A stretch of 50,775 bases of DNA from Oscillospiraceae bacterium (GCA_018110905.1 JAGBAZ010000012.1:1-50775), one strand, 5' to 3'. Positions 12,009 through 20,953 are shown, counted from the stretch's first letter. Numbers and translations: made by a program. The notes: a model not told the origin generated them from the letters alone.

Positions 12009-12032
12009 TTTTTTTGAAAAGGAGAAAACATT

Positions 12033-13523
12033 ATGAACGACATTCTTACAAAAATTGCCGAAGTAAACGGAGTTATCTACAATTTTGTATGGGTAACGAT
12101 AGGCATTGCGCTTCTTCTCGGCAGCGGTGTACTTTGTACAATCGTAACAAAAGGTTTCCAGTTTGCCCATTTCAGACATTGGGTAAAGGAAACCATCGGT
12201 TCGATTTTTACAGATAAAAACGTAACGGATAAATCCGACAAACGAAATATATCCCAGTTTCAATCTCTCTGTACCGCCCTTGCTGCAACGGTCGGTACCG
12301 GCAACATCGCCGGTACTGCTGCGGCAATTGTTTACGGCGGTCCCGGAGCAATTTTCTGGATGTGGGTTGCGGCTATTCTTGGCATGATGACAAACTTTTC
12401 CGAAAATGTGCTTGGTATTTATTACCGCCGCAAAAATGAACATGGTGAATGGTGCGGCGGCGCAATGTATTACCTCAAAGACGGTCTTGGCGCAAAAAAA
12501 GGCTGCAAATGGATCGGTGCGATCCTTGCTGTTTTGTTCTGCATTTTCTGTCTTTTTGCTTCTTTCGGTATCGGCAACCTCAGCCAGATGAACTCCATTG
12601 CCGTTAACCTTGATTCCGCATTTGGTATTCCCAACTGGGTAACCGGCGCTGCTTTTGTAATTATTGCAGGTCTTGTTATTGTCGGCGGACTTAAACGTAT
12701 CGCTTCTGTAACCGAAAAAATAGTTCCCGCAATGGTTCTTCTTTATCTCATCGGAACCATCGCAATTTTTATTGCAAACATAGATATGGCAGGAGCGGTT
12801 TTCGCTTCTATTTTTAAAAATGCTTTTGGCATTGATGCTGTTGCCGGCGGTTTTGCAGGTATTGTTATGAAAGAAGTTATAACTTGGGGCTGTAAACGCG
12901 GTGTTTTCTCCAACGAAGCCGGTCTTGGTTCCTCCGTTATGGTACATTCCTGCTCCAACGTAAAGGAACCCGTTAAACAGGGTATGTGGGGTATTTTTGA
13001 AGTATTTGTGGACACCATTATCGTCTGCACCCTTTCCGCATTTGCAGTTCTTTCTTCCGGAGTTGTTGATCTTGCCACCGGCCGGATTCTTGAAAGCGAG
13101 GTAGAAGCTTCCGCTCTGGTAGGTGCTTCTTTTGAAACCCTTTTTGGAGGATTCGGAAAATATTTCATCGCTGTTGCAATCATGCTTTTTGCTTTTTCTA
13201 CCATTCTTGGCTGGAGTGTTTACGGCACCAAGGCTTGGGAATATCTTTTCGGAACAAAATCCACCATTATTTATAAAGTAATTTTTGTCGGAATGGTTTT
13301 TGTGGGTCCCATGCTTCATTCTTCTCTTGCGTGGGACGTTTCCGATACTTTTAACGGACTTATGATGATTCCTAACCTTATAGGTGTTATAACCCTTTCT
13401 CCGGTTGTTTATAAAATTACGAAAAACTACGTTGACCGAGTTATAAAAGGAAAACACGTTGAACCGGTTCTTTCTGTGTTTAAGGAAATAAATGATGAGC
13501 ACAGCAAGGAAGTTATAAAATAA
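12033..13523 (+). CDS. Sodium:alanine/glycine symporter family protein (AGCS)
   Basis: A 496-residue polytopic membrane protein that imports (or exports excess) alanine or glycine with Na+ or H+. The AGCS signature is clear: GTGNIAGTAAAIVYGGPGA (about residues 87-105) followed by FWMWVAAILGM and TNFSENVLG. Another conserved stretch is GVFSNEAGLGSS (~residue 290). About eleven hydrophobic segments are visible. The tandem glycine riboswitch immediately upstream makes glycine the likely substrate or inducer (inference). It starts at ATG 12033 after AAAAGGAG. Only 30 nt separate its stop from the GTG start of the glutamine synthetase gene, so readthrough is likely and glycine could also influence glutamine synthetase. 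Confidence 0.95.
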   Translation: MNDILTKIAEVNGVIYNFVWVTIGIALLLGSGVLCTIVTKGFQFAHFRHWVKETIGSIFTDKNVTDKSDKRNISQFQSLCTALAATVGTGNIAGTAAAIVYGGPGAIFWMWVAAILGMMTNFSENVLGIYYRRKNEHGEWCGGAMYYLKDGLGAKKGCKWIGAILAVLFCIFCLFASFGIGNLSQMNSIAVNLDSAFGIPNWVTGAAFVIIAGLVIVGGLKRIASVTEKIVPAMVLLYLIGTIAIFIANIDMAGAVFASIFKNAFGIDAVAGGFAGIVMKEVITWGCKRGVFSNEAGLGSSVMVHSCSNVKEPVKQGMWGIFEVFVDTIIVCTLSAFAVLSSGVVDLATGRILESEVEASALVGASFETLFGGFGKYFIAVAIMLFAFSTILGWSVYGTKAWEYLFGTKSTIIYKVIFVGMVFVGPMLHSSLAWDVSDTFNGLMMIPNLIGVITLSPVVYKITKNYVDRVIKGKHVEPVLSVFKEINDEHSKEVIK

Positions 13524-13553
13524 AACCCGATTTTTCCATTGAAAAGAAAGCAG

Positions 13554-15653
13554 GTGTTAACCATCAAAAAATTTACCGACGAATTCGGAAGTATGGTTTT
13601 TAATAAGGATATCATGCGGCAGCGCCTTACTCCCGAAGTTTTCGAAAAGCTCGAAGATATAATCGATAACGGCGGAGAAATGGATACAGAGGTTGCAAAT
13701 GCGGTTGCGGAAGCAATGATGAACTGGGCAATAGAAAAAGGCGCAACTCATTATACCCACTGGTTCCAGCCGATGACAGGGCTTTCCGCAGAAAAACACG
13801 ACAGCTTTATCCAGCCGGACGGTGAAGGCGGCGTCGGACTTGATTTCAGAGGAAAACACCTTATAAAAGGCGAGCCGGATGCTTCCAGTTTTCCTTCCGG
13901 AGGTCTTCGCGCCACTTTTGAAGCAAGGGGATATACAGCATGGGACCCTACTTCCTTTGCATTTGTAAAAGACGGTTCTCTTTGCATTCCTACGGTTTTC
14001 TGTTCCTACAGCGGCGAAGTACTTGATAAAAAAACTCCTCTTCTCCGTTCAACAGAAGCGGTATGCAAAGAAGCCCTTAGAATTCTGCGTCTTTTCGGCG
14101 ATACGGAAACAAAGCGTGTTTTTGCAACCGCCGGTGCAGAGCAGGAATATTTTCTTGTTGACAGAAAACAGTATAATAAGCGTAAGGACCTTGTCATAAC
14201 CGGAAGAACGCTTTTTGGCGCTCCGCCGCCAAAAGGACAGGAAATGGAGGATCACTATTTTGGTGCTTTGAGACCCAGAGTTTCCGAATTTATGAAGGAT
14301 CTTGACGAAGAACTTTGGAAGCTCGGAGTTTACGCAAAGACCAAGCATAACGAAGCAGCACCAAGCCAGCATGAACTTGCTCCCGGTTACTGCAGAGTTA
14401 ATCTTGCAACCGACCATAACCAGCTTACAATGGAGATTATGAAAAAGGTTGCGGAAAGACATGGCCTTGCCTGCCTTCTTCATGAAAAGCCGTTCCGCGG
14501 AGTTAACGGAAGCGGAAAGCATGACAACTGGTCCCTTTCCACTGATACCGGAAAAAACCTTTTCAGTCCCGGAAAAAGCCCGGAAACCAACAAGCAGTTC
14601 CAGCTTTTTATGTGCGCAGTTATCCGCGCGGTTGATGAAAACCAGGATCTTCTCCGGATTTCCGTTGCTTCCGCAAGCAATGACAGACGTCTCGGCGGCA
14701 GCGAAGCACCTCCTGCAATTATTTCAATGTTCCTTGGGGATTACATAACAAATATTCTTACTTCGGTTGAAGAAGGCCACGGAACAAAGGAATGGAATGC
14801 GGGAAAAATGGAAACCGGCGTTGCGTCTGTTCCGGAATTTATGAAAGATAAATCCGACCGCAACAGAACTTCGCCTTTTGCATTTACCGGAAATAAATTT
14901 GAATTCAGAATGCCCGGTTCAAGCGTTTCCATCGCATGTCCGAACGTTATGATAAATACCGGTGTTGCAGATATTCTCGGAAATTTTGCGGACCGTCTTG
15001 AAAAAGCCGAAGATTTTGATGCCGAAGTTGATTTGCTTATTGCGGAAACTATGAAGCAGCATAAGCGCATCATTTTCAACGGAAACAATTACAGCGAAGA
15101 ATGGGCCGAAGAGGCAGAAAGACGCGGACTTTGCTGTTTCAGAACTGCCGTTGATGCACTGGAACACTATACCGATAAAAAGAACATCGATCTTTTTGCA
15201 CGCCACAAAATTTTTACCGAAAGTGAAGTTCATTCCCGCCAGGAAATCCAGTTTGAAAACTACAGCAAAATCGAGATAATAGAATCGCTTACTATGATAG
15301 ACATGGTAAGAAAAGATATAATGCCGGCTTGCATTGAATTTGAAAAGGTCCTTGCGGAAACCGCAGCGGCAAAAAAAGCTATCGGAATAGATGTTTCCGA
15401 AAGCACAGAAGTTTCTTTCATAAAGAAAATGGACGGACTTATCAAAGAACTTGAACGCAGGGTAGAGATTGTTGAAGAACGCAGCGCCAAGGCAAAAACC
15501 ATAAAAGATATCCATTCCCAGGCAAGATATGTTTGCGATGAACTTTATCCTACTCTTCATCAGCTTCGCGAAATTGCTGATGAACTTGAGATAATGGTCG
15601 GAGATGAATATTGGCCTTTTCCGGCATACCGAGATCTTCTTTTCAGCGTATAA
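13554..15653 (+). CDS. glnN: Glutamine synthetase type III
   Basis: ATP-dependent amidation of glutamate with ammonium. At about 700 residues it is the long GSIII (GlnN) form, not the 440-residue GSI. Motifs include FGSMVFN near the N-terminus, GAEQEYFLVD (metal-binding Glu), NEAAPSQHELAPGY, HEKPFRGVNGSGKHDNWSLS and ASNDRRLGGSEAPPA (ATP/glutamate site). The start is uncertain: no ATG is near. GTG at 13554 gives a family-like N-terminus (MLTIKKFTDEFG), a TTG at 13539 has no ribosome site, and the AGGTG at 13552-13556 would best serve an ATC at 13563. No separate promoter is seen, so it probably shares the riboswitch-controlled transcript. A terminator follows. Confidence 0.95.
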   Translation: MLTIKKFTDEFGSMVFNKDIMRQRLTPEVFEKLEDIIDNGGEMDTEVANAVAEAMMNWAIEKGATHYTHWFQPMTGLSAEKHDSFIQPDGEGGVGLDFRGKHLIKGEPDASSFPSGGLRATFEARGYTAWDPTSFAFVKDGSLCIPTVFCSYSGEVLDKKTPLLRSTEAVCKEALRILRLFGDTETKRVFATAGAEQEYFLVDRKQYNKRKDLVITGRTLFGAPPPKGQEMEDHYFGALRPRVSEFMKDLDEELWKLGVYAKTKHNEAAPSQHELAPGYCRVNLATDHNQLTMEIMKKVAERHGLACLLHEKPFRGVNGSGKHDNWSLSTDTGKNLFSPGKSPETNKQFQLFMCAVIRAVDENQDLLRISVASASNDRRLGGSEAPPAIISMFLGDYITNILTSVEEGHGTKEWNAGKMETGVASVPEFMKDKSDRNRTSPFAFTGNKFEFRMPGSSVSIACPNVMINTGVADILGNFADRLEKAEDFDAEVDLLIAETMKQHKRIIFNGNNYSEEWAEEAERRGLCCFRTAVDALEHYTDKKNIDLFARHKIFTESEVHSRQEIQFENYSKIEIIESLTMIDMVRKDIMPACIEFEKVLAETAAAKKAIGIDVSESTEVSFIKKMDGLIKELERRVEIVEERSAKAKTIKDIHSQARYVCDELYPTLHQLREIADELEIMVGDEYWPFPAYRDLLFSV

Positions 15654-15659
15654 AAAACA

Positions 15660-15687
15660 AAAAAGCACCGTTTTCACGGTGCTTTTT
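15660..15687 (+). terminator. Intrinsic terminator of the symporter-glnN transcript
   Basis: AAAAGCACCGT, short loop, ACGGTGCTTTTT, followed by CTTT; begins a few bases after the glnN stop. Confidence 0.92.
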
Positions 15688-15792
15688 CTTTAAAAATGAA
15701 GCGTATCCTGCAAGACTTTTTTACTTTTGCGGAAGGGCTTCAAAATGTACTAAATAACCAAAATTGAAGTCGATTTTATATTATTTTTGTCC

Positions 15793-15821
15793 TTGACAAT
15801 CGCCGCTATTAATGTTAAATT
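15793..15821 (+). promoter_or_regulatory. Promoter of the purine operon
   Basis: TTGACA (15793-15798), 17-bp spacer, TAAATT (15816-15821). The -10 is weak, but the spacing is ideal and the ZTP aptamer begins about 20 nt downstream. The stretch just upstream is T-rich (possible UP element). Confidence 0.72.
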
Positions 15822-15840
15822 TATTATATAAGTGAATACA

Positions 15841-15941
15841 CATTCTTTGCAACTGACGGACATAGGTGGAGCACCACGGTGGAGCAAAGAATGAATTTGG
15901 GGAAGGCTTCCCCTTTTTTATTTCAGCCGACCGTCTGGGCA
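15841..15941 (+). ncRNA. ZTP/ZMP riboswitch (pfl motif) controlling the purine operon
   Basis: All parts of the pfl aptamer can be seen. P1 is a perfect 10-bp helix, CATTCTTTGC (15841-15850) with GCAAAGAATG (15884-15893). Inside it are AACTGACGG, the hairpin GGTG-GAG-CACC (15865-15875) and ACGGTGGAGC. The 3' half is GCCGACCGTCTGGGC (15926-15940). The pseudoknot pairs GACGG (15855-15859) with CCGTC (15931-15935), a variant of the common GGCGG/CCGCC. The class binds ZMP/ZTP, signals of 10-formyl-THF shortage, and normally turns purine and one-carbon genes on, as found here. The linker between halves holds a terminator-like hairpin (15899-15919). Confidence 0.95.
15899..15919 (+). terminator. 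Terminator-like hairpin within the ZTP riboswitch linker
   Basis: GGGGAA (15899-15904), loop GGC, TTCCCC (15908-15913), then six T residues. It has the form of a short intrinsic terminator but lies between the two halves of the aptamer, where only a variable linker is expected. Whether it terminates is unknown; the stem is only 6 bp. Confidence 0.5.
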
Positions 15942-15986
15942 CATTTACTCCTTTTTAACGCAAGGAGTAAGTGTGTCCATTTTTTA
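15937..15986 (+). terminator. Expression-platform terminator of the ZTP riboswitch
   Basis: GGGCACATTTACTCC (15937-15951) pairs over 15 bp (two G-T wobbles) with GGAGTAAGTGTGTCC (15964-15978), followed by ATTTTTT. The left arm begins inside the aptamer's conserved CTGGGC, so ligand-stabilised aptamer and terminator are mutually exclusive: ligand on, terminator off. Confidence 0.92.
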
Positions 15987-16006
15987 TTTTAAAAAGGAGA
16001 TTGACT

Positions 16007-16495
16007 ATGAAAAAAGTTGGAATTATCATGGGCAGTGACAGCGATCTTCCGATCGTTACCAAAGCCACAGATACTCTTAAAGCGCTTGAAATCCCTTTCG
16101 AAGTGCATGTTTATTCTGCGCACAGAACCCCTGTTGAAGCACGCGATTTTGCGGTTAATGCAAGAGAAAACGGCTTTGGCGCAATAATTGCGGCAGCGGG
16201 CATGGCGGCACATCTTGCCGGTGCAATTGCAGCAAACACCACTCTTCCGGTAATCGGAATTCCCTGCAAATCCTCAAATCTCGACGGCATTGACGCCCTT
16301 CTTTCAACTGTTCAGATGCCCACCGGCATTCCGGTAGCAACTGTTGCAATAAACGGAGGAGCCAATGCCGCTTTGCTTTGTGCACAGATCCTTGCGGTTG
16401 AAGACAAGGAACTTGCAGCAAAGCTTGATGCAAAACGTGCTTCGGACGCGGCAAAAGTTCTTGAAAAAGATGCTGCAATAAGCGCATCTTTCTGA
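16007..16495 (+). CDS. purE: N5-carboxyaminoimidazole ribonucleotide mutase
   Basis: PurE converts N5-CAIR to CAIR in IMP synthesis. The 162-residue protein has the class I motifs GSDSDLP near the N-terminus and SAHRTP (catalytic His), then AAAGMAAHLAGAIA and the GGANAALL stretch. I choose ATG 16007 because AAAAGGAG precedes it and an upstream GTG would begin inside the riboswitch terminator. It is the first gene of the purine operon. No purK is in the window; class I PurE normally needs PurK, which must then lie elsewhere. Confidence 0.97.
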   Translation: MKKVGIIMGSDSDLPIVTKATDTLKALEIPFEVHVYSAHRTPVEARDFAVNARENGFGAIIAAAGMAAHLAGAIAANTTLPVIGIPCKSSNLDGIDALLSTVQMPTGIPVATVAINGGANAALLCAQILAVEDKELAAKLDAKRASDAAKVLEKDAAISASF

Positions 16496-16543
16496 AATTG
16501 TTTTAAATTATTTTCAAAATTTATTTTAAGGAGCAATAAAATT

Positions 16544-17230
16544 ATGGAAAACAAACTTGTTTACAGCGGAAAAACCAAAGACGTATTCGAACTTGAAAAC
16601 GGAAACTATCTTCTCAAATTCAAAGATGACTGCACCGGCAAAGACGGCGTTTTTGATCCGGGCGAAAACTCCGTTGGTCTTACCATCGAAGGCGTTGGCG
16701 ACGTTAACCTCAGAATGTCCATCTATTTCTTCGAAAAAGTTAACGCAGCAGGAATCAAAACCCACTATGTTTCCGCAGACCTTGAAAACACCACTATGGA
16801 AGTTCTTCCCGCAAAAGTTTTCGGTCACGGACTTGAAGTTATCTGCCGCCACAAAGCAGTAGGCTCCTTTATCCGCCGCTATGGTGATTATATCGAAGAC
16901 GGTGCAGATCTTCCCGCATACGTTGAAGCCACTTTCAAAAACGATGAAAAGGGCGACCCGCTCGTAACCAAAGACGCTCTTGTAGCTCTCGGCGTAATGA
17001 GCGACGAACAGTATGACGATATCAAAAAAATGACCCAGCAGATCACCCAGATTGTTGCAGACGACCTTAAAGAAAAAGGCCTTGTTCTTTACGATATCAA
17101 ATTCGAGTTCGGTTATGACAAAGACGGCAAAGTAATGCTCATCGACGAAATTGCTTCCGGCAATATGCGCGTTTATAAAGACGGAAAATATATTGACCCC
17201 ATGACCCTTTCCGAACTTTTCTTCGCATAA
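16544..17230 (+). CDS. purC: SAICAR synthetase (phosphoribosylaminoimidazole-succinocarboxamide synthase)
   Basis: PurC joins CAIR and aspartate with ATP. The 228-residue protein has the family opening [34 protein letters not shown], and the C-terminal [11 protein letters not shown] with [16 protein letters not shown]. The segment [17 protein letters not shown] replaces the commoner short loop after the ATP-binding DD, a variant seen in part of the family as far as I recall. ATG 16544 follows AAGGAG. It is 48 nt after purE with no terminator between. Confidence 0.97.
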   Translation: MENKLVYSGKTKDVFELENGNYLLKFKDDCTGKDGVFDPGENSVGLTIEGVGDVNLRMSIYFFEKVNAAGIKTHYVSADLENTTMEVLPAKVFGHGLEVICRHKAVGSFIRRYGDYIEDGADLPAYVEATFKNDEKGDPLVTKDALVALGVMSDEQYDDIKKMTQQITQIVADDLKEKGLVLYDIKFEFGYDKDGKVMLIDEIASGNMRVYKDGKYIDPMTLSELFFA

Positions 17231-17266
17231 TTCATTCTTAAAACGAAGTAAAGCAAAGGAGAAAAA

Positions 17267-18691
17267 ATGGGCGGATTTTTTGGCGTAGCCTCTAAAAACG
17301 ACTGTATGGTCGATGTCTTTTTCGGAACGGATTACCATTCCCATCTCGGAACCCGCAGGGGAGGAATGGCTTCCTTTAACGAAGAAATCGGCCTTCAAAG
17401 ACAAATCCATAATATTGAAAACTCTCCGTTCAGAACACGCTTTGAAAACGTTTTTGACGAGATGAAAGGCAATTCCGCAATCGGCTGCATAAGTTCTATG
17501 GAACCTCAGCCGCTTCTTATCCGTTCCGGACTTGGAGCGTTTGCAATCTGCTTTATAGGAATTATCAACAACGCCGAGGAGCTTATTGAAAAATATCTTT
17601 CTGACAAAAGCGGATTTTTTAACGCAATGACCGGCGGAAAAGTCAACTCCGTTGAACTTCTTGCGGCTCTTATCAGCCTTAAGGAAAATTTTGTTTCCGG
17701 AATCAAATTTGCTCAGGAAGTAATTGACGGAACCGCTTCTATCCTTATTCTTAAGGAAGGCGGAAATATTATTGCCGCAAGGGATAAAATGGGAAGACTT
17801 CCGGTTCTTGTCGGAAAAGACGAAAGTGGTTTTTGCGTAACCTTTGAATCCTTCGCCGCAAAAAAACTCGGTTATGAAATCGTTGAAGAACTTGGCCCGG
17901 GCGAAATTGTTGAAATTTCTCCGGACAGAATGGTCCGCCTTGCTGAACCGGGAAAAGAAATGCGGATTTGCGCTTTTCTCTGGTCCTATTACGGATATTC
18001 GACTTCCACTTATGAAGGAATCAACGTTGAAACCATGCGTTACCGCAACGGAAGCCTTCTTGCACAGATGGACAAACTCAACGGATTCTGTGCCCATGTA
18101 GATTATGTCGGCGGTGTTCCGGATTCCGGAACACCCCACGCAATAGGTTATGCGAACGAAAGCAAAATTCCTTTTGCCCGTCCGTTTATAAAATATACAC
18201 CCACATGGTCCAGAAGCTTTATGTCCCAGAAGCAAACAGAAAGAGCAAAAGTTGCGAAGATGAAGCAGATGCCCGTTGATGAGCTTATAAAAGGAAAAGA
18301 TCTTCTTTTTGTTGACGATTCAATAGTGCGCGGGACCCAGCTTCGGGAAACCGTTGACTTCCTTTACAGCAACGGAGCAAAATCCGTACATATGCGTTCG
18401 GCCTGTCCTCCGATTATGTATGGCTGCAAATATCTTAATTTTTCAAGGGCAACAAGCGATATGGAACTTATCGCAAGACGTACCATTATGGAGCTTGAGG
18501 GCGACGAAGGTTTTAACCATATTGAAGAATACAGCGACGGAAATACCGAGCGCGGAAAAAATCTCCGCAAGGCAATCTGTGAAAAACTTCATTTTGCTTC
18601 TCTTGATTTCCAGAATGTCGATGGAATAGTAAAATCCATCGGACTTCCCGCATGCAAACTTTGTACTTATTGTTGGAACGGAAAGGAATAA
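17267..18691 (+). CDS. purF: Amidophosphoribosyltransferase homologue with degenerate glutaminase domain
   Basis: Family: PurF, which makes phosphoribosylamine from PRPP. The phosphoribosyltransferase domain looks intact: FVDDSIVRGTQ (PRPP loop, ~residue 348), and the four Cys that ligate a 4Fe-4S cluster in Bacillus-type PurF have counterparts at C235, C387 and CxxCxxC (463-469). The N-terminal glutaminase domain has lost its chemistry. It begins MGGFFGVAS where the family has MCGI/VFG, so the nucleophilic Cys is Gly. The GHTRYST segment reads GCISSME and HNGNLVN reads FIGIINN, so glutamine-binding residues are missing too. It is the only purF in the window, in the right operon position, and may use free ammonia (inference). 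474 residues, normal length, no frameshift. Confidence 0.9.
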   Translation: MGGFFGVASKNDCMVDVFFGTDYHSHLGTRRGGMASFNEEIGLQRQIHNIENSPFRTRFENVFDEMKGNSAIGCISSMEPQPLLIRSGLGAFAICFIGIINNAEELIEKYLSDKSGFFNAMTGGKVNSVELLAALISLKENFVSGIKFAQEVIDGTASILILKEGGNIIAARDKMGRLPVLVGKDESGFCVTFESFAAKKLGYEIVEELGPGEIVEISPDRMVRLAEPGKEMRICAFLWSYYGYSTSTYEGINVETMRYRNGSLLAQMDKLNGFCAHVDYVGGVPDSGTPHAIGYANESKIPFARPFIKYTPTWSRSFMSQKQTERAKVAKMKQMPVDELIKGKDLLFVDDSIVRGTQLRETVDFLYSNGAKSVHMRSACPPIMYGCKYLNFSRATSDMELIARRTIMELEGDEGFNHIEEYSDGNTERGKNLRKAICEKLHFASLDFQNVDGIVKSIGLPACKLCTYCWNGKE

Positions 18692-18697
18692 ATTTTT

Positions 18698-19741
18698 ATG
18701 AACACCAATTCCAGATCTGACAGCTATGCAGCAGCAGGTGTTGATATCACTGCGGGCTATAAAGCTGTTGAACTTATGAAACAGCATATCGCAAAAACCA
18801 TGACTTCCGGAGTTTGTTCCGATGTTGGCGGTTTCGGCGGACTTTTTGAGCTTGATATAACCGGAATGGAAAGACCTGTTCTTGTTTCCGGCACCGACGG
18901 CGTCGGTACCAAACTTAAACTTGCTTTTCTCCTCAACAAACACGACACTGTCGGTATCGACTGTGTTGCAATGTGCGTAAACGATATTATCTGCGTCGGC
19001 GCAAAACCGCTTTTCTTCCTTGATTATATCGCCTGCGGCAAAAACGTTCCGGAAAGAATCGCAGATATTGTAAAAGGCGTTGCCGAAGGCTGCGTTCAGT
19101 CCGGCTGCGCACTTATCGGCGGCGAAACCGCTGAGATGCCCGGATTCTATCCCGCAGACGAATATGACCTTGCGGGTTATTCCACCGGCGTTGTTGATAA
19201 GAAAAACATTATCGACAACAAAACCATGAAACCCGGTGACATTGTTATCGCTCTTCCTTCCAGCGGAGTTCATTCCAACGGTTTTTCCCTTGTAAGAAAA
19301 GTTTTCGACGTTGAAAACGCCGATATCACCGTTCCGGAAGAAAAACTCGGCGGAAAATCCATCGGCGAAACTCTTCTCACTCCTACCCGCATCTACGTAA
19401 AATCTGTCCTTGCCCTTCTTGAAAAAGTTAAGGTAAAAGGAATTTCCCATATCACCGGCGGCGGTTTTTATGAAAACATTCCGCGTTCCATTCCCGACGG
19501 CCTCGGCGCAAAAATCAATCGCAAAGACGTAAGAGTTCTTCCGATTTTTGAACTTCTTATGGAACGCGGCGGAATTTCCGAGCACGACATGTTCAACACC
19601 TTTAACATGGGTGTTGGCATGAGCATCGTTGTTTCCGCGGATGATGCGGAAACCGCGCTTGCTGTGCTCAAAGAAAACGGCGAAGACGCCTACATCATCG
19701 GAACCATCGAAGAGTCTGAGGAGAAAATCACCATATGCTGA
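18698..19741 (+). CDS. purM: AIR synthase (phosphoribosylformylglycinamidine cyclo-ligase)
   Basis: PurM closes the imidazole ring, FGAM to AIR, with ATP. The 347-residue protein begins [17 protein letters not shown] and contains [12 protein letters not shown], the NDI...[10 protein letters not shown] segment, [11 protein letters not shown] and [13 protein letters not shown], all standard. ATG 18698 lies 6 nt after the purF-like stop. Its last codons overlap the start of the next gene: the ATG at 19735 lies in ATATGCTGA, so translation is coupled to the formate-channel gene. Confidence 0.97.
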   Translation: MNTNSRSDSYAAAGVDITAGYKAVELMKQHIAKTMTSGVCSDVGGFGGLFELDITGMERPVLVSGTDGVGTKLKLAFLLNKHDTVGIDCVAMCVNDIICVGAKPLFFLDYIACGKNVPERIADIVKGVAEGCVQSGCALIGGETAEMPGFYPADEYDLAGYSTGVVDKKNIIDNKTMKPGDIVIALPSSGVHSNGFSLVRKVFDVENADITVPEEKLGGKSIGETLLTPTRIYVKSVLALLEKVKVKGISHITGGGFYENIPRSIPDGLGAKINRKDVRVLPIFELLMERGGISEHDMFNTFNMGVGMSIVVSADDAETALAVLKENGEDAYIIGTIEESEEKITIC

Positions 19742-20349
19742 AACTCATTATCGACGGCATCAAAGCCGGAATTATGATCGCAATAGGCGGAAGCGTTTTT
19801 CTTGCCTGTGAAAACAGATATATAGGCGCAATTCTTTTTTCTGTTGCGCTTTTGAGCATCTGCCTTAAGGGATATTCGCTTTTCACCGGAAAAGTCGGAT
19901 ATCTTCCGGAAAACCACAGCAGGGAAGCCGTTAAAATCCTTCTTTGCGGTCTTCTCGGCAACATTGTTTCCACCGTTCTTCTCGGCTTTGCCGTCAGCTT
20001 CGCAAATCCTGCCCTTGGTGAAGCGGCAAAAGTTATTTGCGAAGCAAAACTTTCCCAGGAAGCGCTTCAGACTTTTATCCGGGCGTTTTTCTGCGGCGTG
20101 CTCATGTATATGGCCGTGAGCACCTATCGCGAAAAAGGAACCCTTGCGGGTATCTTCTTCTGCGTACCTGTTTTTATCCTCAGCGGATTTGAGCATTCTA
20201 TTGCGAATATGTTCTATTTCGGAGCTTCCGGCATCATCAATCTTGATTCCGTAATCTATCTTGCGATTGTTGTTATCGGAAACTCCGTCGGCGGAATGGC
20301 AATGCCCATTCTCAATATTCTTGGAAAAGGGGACCCGAAAAATGCGTGA
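19735..20349 (+). CDS. Formate/nitrite transporter (FNT) family channel, compact form
   Basis: A 204-residue membrane protein with six hydrophobic segments. FNT hallmarks are visible: the broken-helix loop LFTGKVGYL (~residues 51-59) and [10 protein letters not shown] (~146-155), which in FocA holds the pore His and the second broken helix. It is shorter than FocA or NirC (about 260-285), mostly through short loops and termini. FNT proteins are pentameric channels for formate, nitrite or hydrosulfide. Here the gene overlaps purM by 7 nt and purN by 8 nt, inside an operon that also holds fhs and both formyl-THF-dependent transformylases, so formate supply for 10-formyl-THF is the likely role (inference). 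Substrate cannot be read from sequence alone. Confidence 0.88.
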   Translation: MLKLIIDGIKAGIMIAIGGSVFLACENRYIGAILFSVALLSICLKGYSLFTGKVGYLPENHSREAVKILLCGLLGNIVSTVLLGFAVSFANPALGEAAKVICEAKLSQEALQTFIRAFFCGVLMYMAVSTYREKGTLAGIFFCVPVFILSGFEHSIANMFYFGASGIINLDSVIYLAIVVIGNSVGGMAMPILNILGKGDPKNA

Positions 20350-20953
20350 AAACCCGGTAAAAATCGCCGTGCTCGTTTCCGGCGGCGGAACAAATCTCCA
20401 GGCTTTGATCGATGCTCAAAACAGCGGTATCATCAAAAGCGGAAAAATTGAACTTGTTATTGCGAACAACGCGAATGCTTTTGCCCTTGAAAGAGCGGCA
20501 AAAGCCGGAATAAAAACAGCTGTTGTTCTTAAAAAGGAACTTGGTTCCGCAGAGGCTTTTGAACAGAGAATTAAAGATCTTCTTACCGAAAACGGAATCG
20601 AAATAATTGTTCTTGCCGGGTTTATGGCAATTCTCAGCGAAAACTTTACCAAAGATTATCCAAAACGCATAATCAACGTACATCCGGCGCTTATACCTTC
20701 CTTCTGCGGTAAAGGTTTTTATGGACTTCATGTTCACGAAGCAGCCCTTGCCTATGGCGTTAAGGTTACCGGTGCAACGGTCCATTTTGTCAATGAAATT
20801 CCCGACGGCGGCGAGATCATTATGCAGAAAGCCGTTGCTATCCGTGAAAACGATACCCCCGAAACCCTTCAGAAGCGCGTAATGCGCCTTGCCGAATGGA
20901 AGATTCTTCCCCTTTCGGTAGAAAAAGTTTGTGCCAAAATAATTTCGGAATAA
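20342..20953 (+). CDS. purN: Phosphoribosylglycinamide formyltransferase (10-formyl-THF dependent)
   Basis: PurN formylates GAR with 10-formyl-THF. The 203-residue protein has VSGGGTNLQALID near the start, INVHPALIPSF (catalytic Asn and His) and HFVNEIPDGGEII (catalytic Asp). The start is ATG 20342, which overlaps the end of the channel gene by 8 nt and has AAAAGGGGA upstream; an in-frame ATG 27 codons earlier would lie inside the channel gene and add a non-homologous extension. HPALIPSFCGKGFYG is the form used in many clostridia. Confidence 0.97.
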   Translation: MRENPVKIAVLVSGGGTNLQALIDAQNSGIIKSGKIELVIANNANAFALERAAKAGIKTAVVLKKELGSAEAFEQRIKDLLTENGIEIIVLAGFMAILSENFTKDYPKRIINVHPALIPSFCGKGFYGLHVHEAALAYGVKVTGATVHFVNEIPDGGEIIMQKAVAIRENDTPETLQKRVMRLAEWKILPLSVEKVCAKIISE

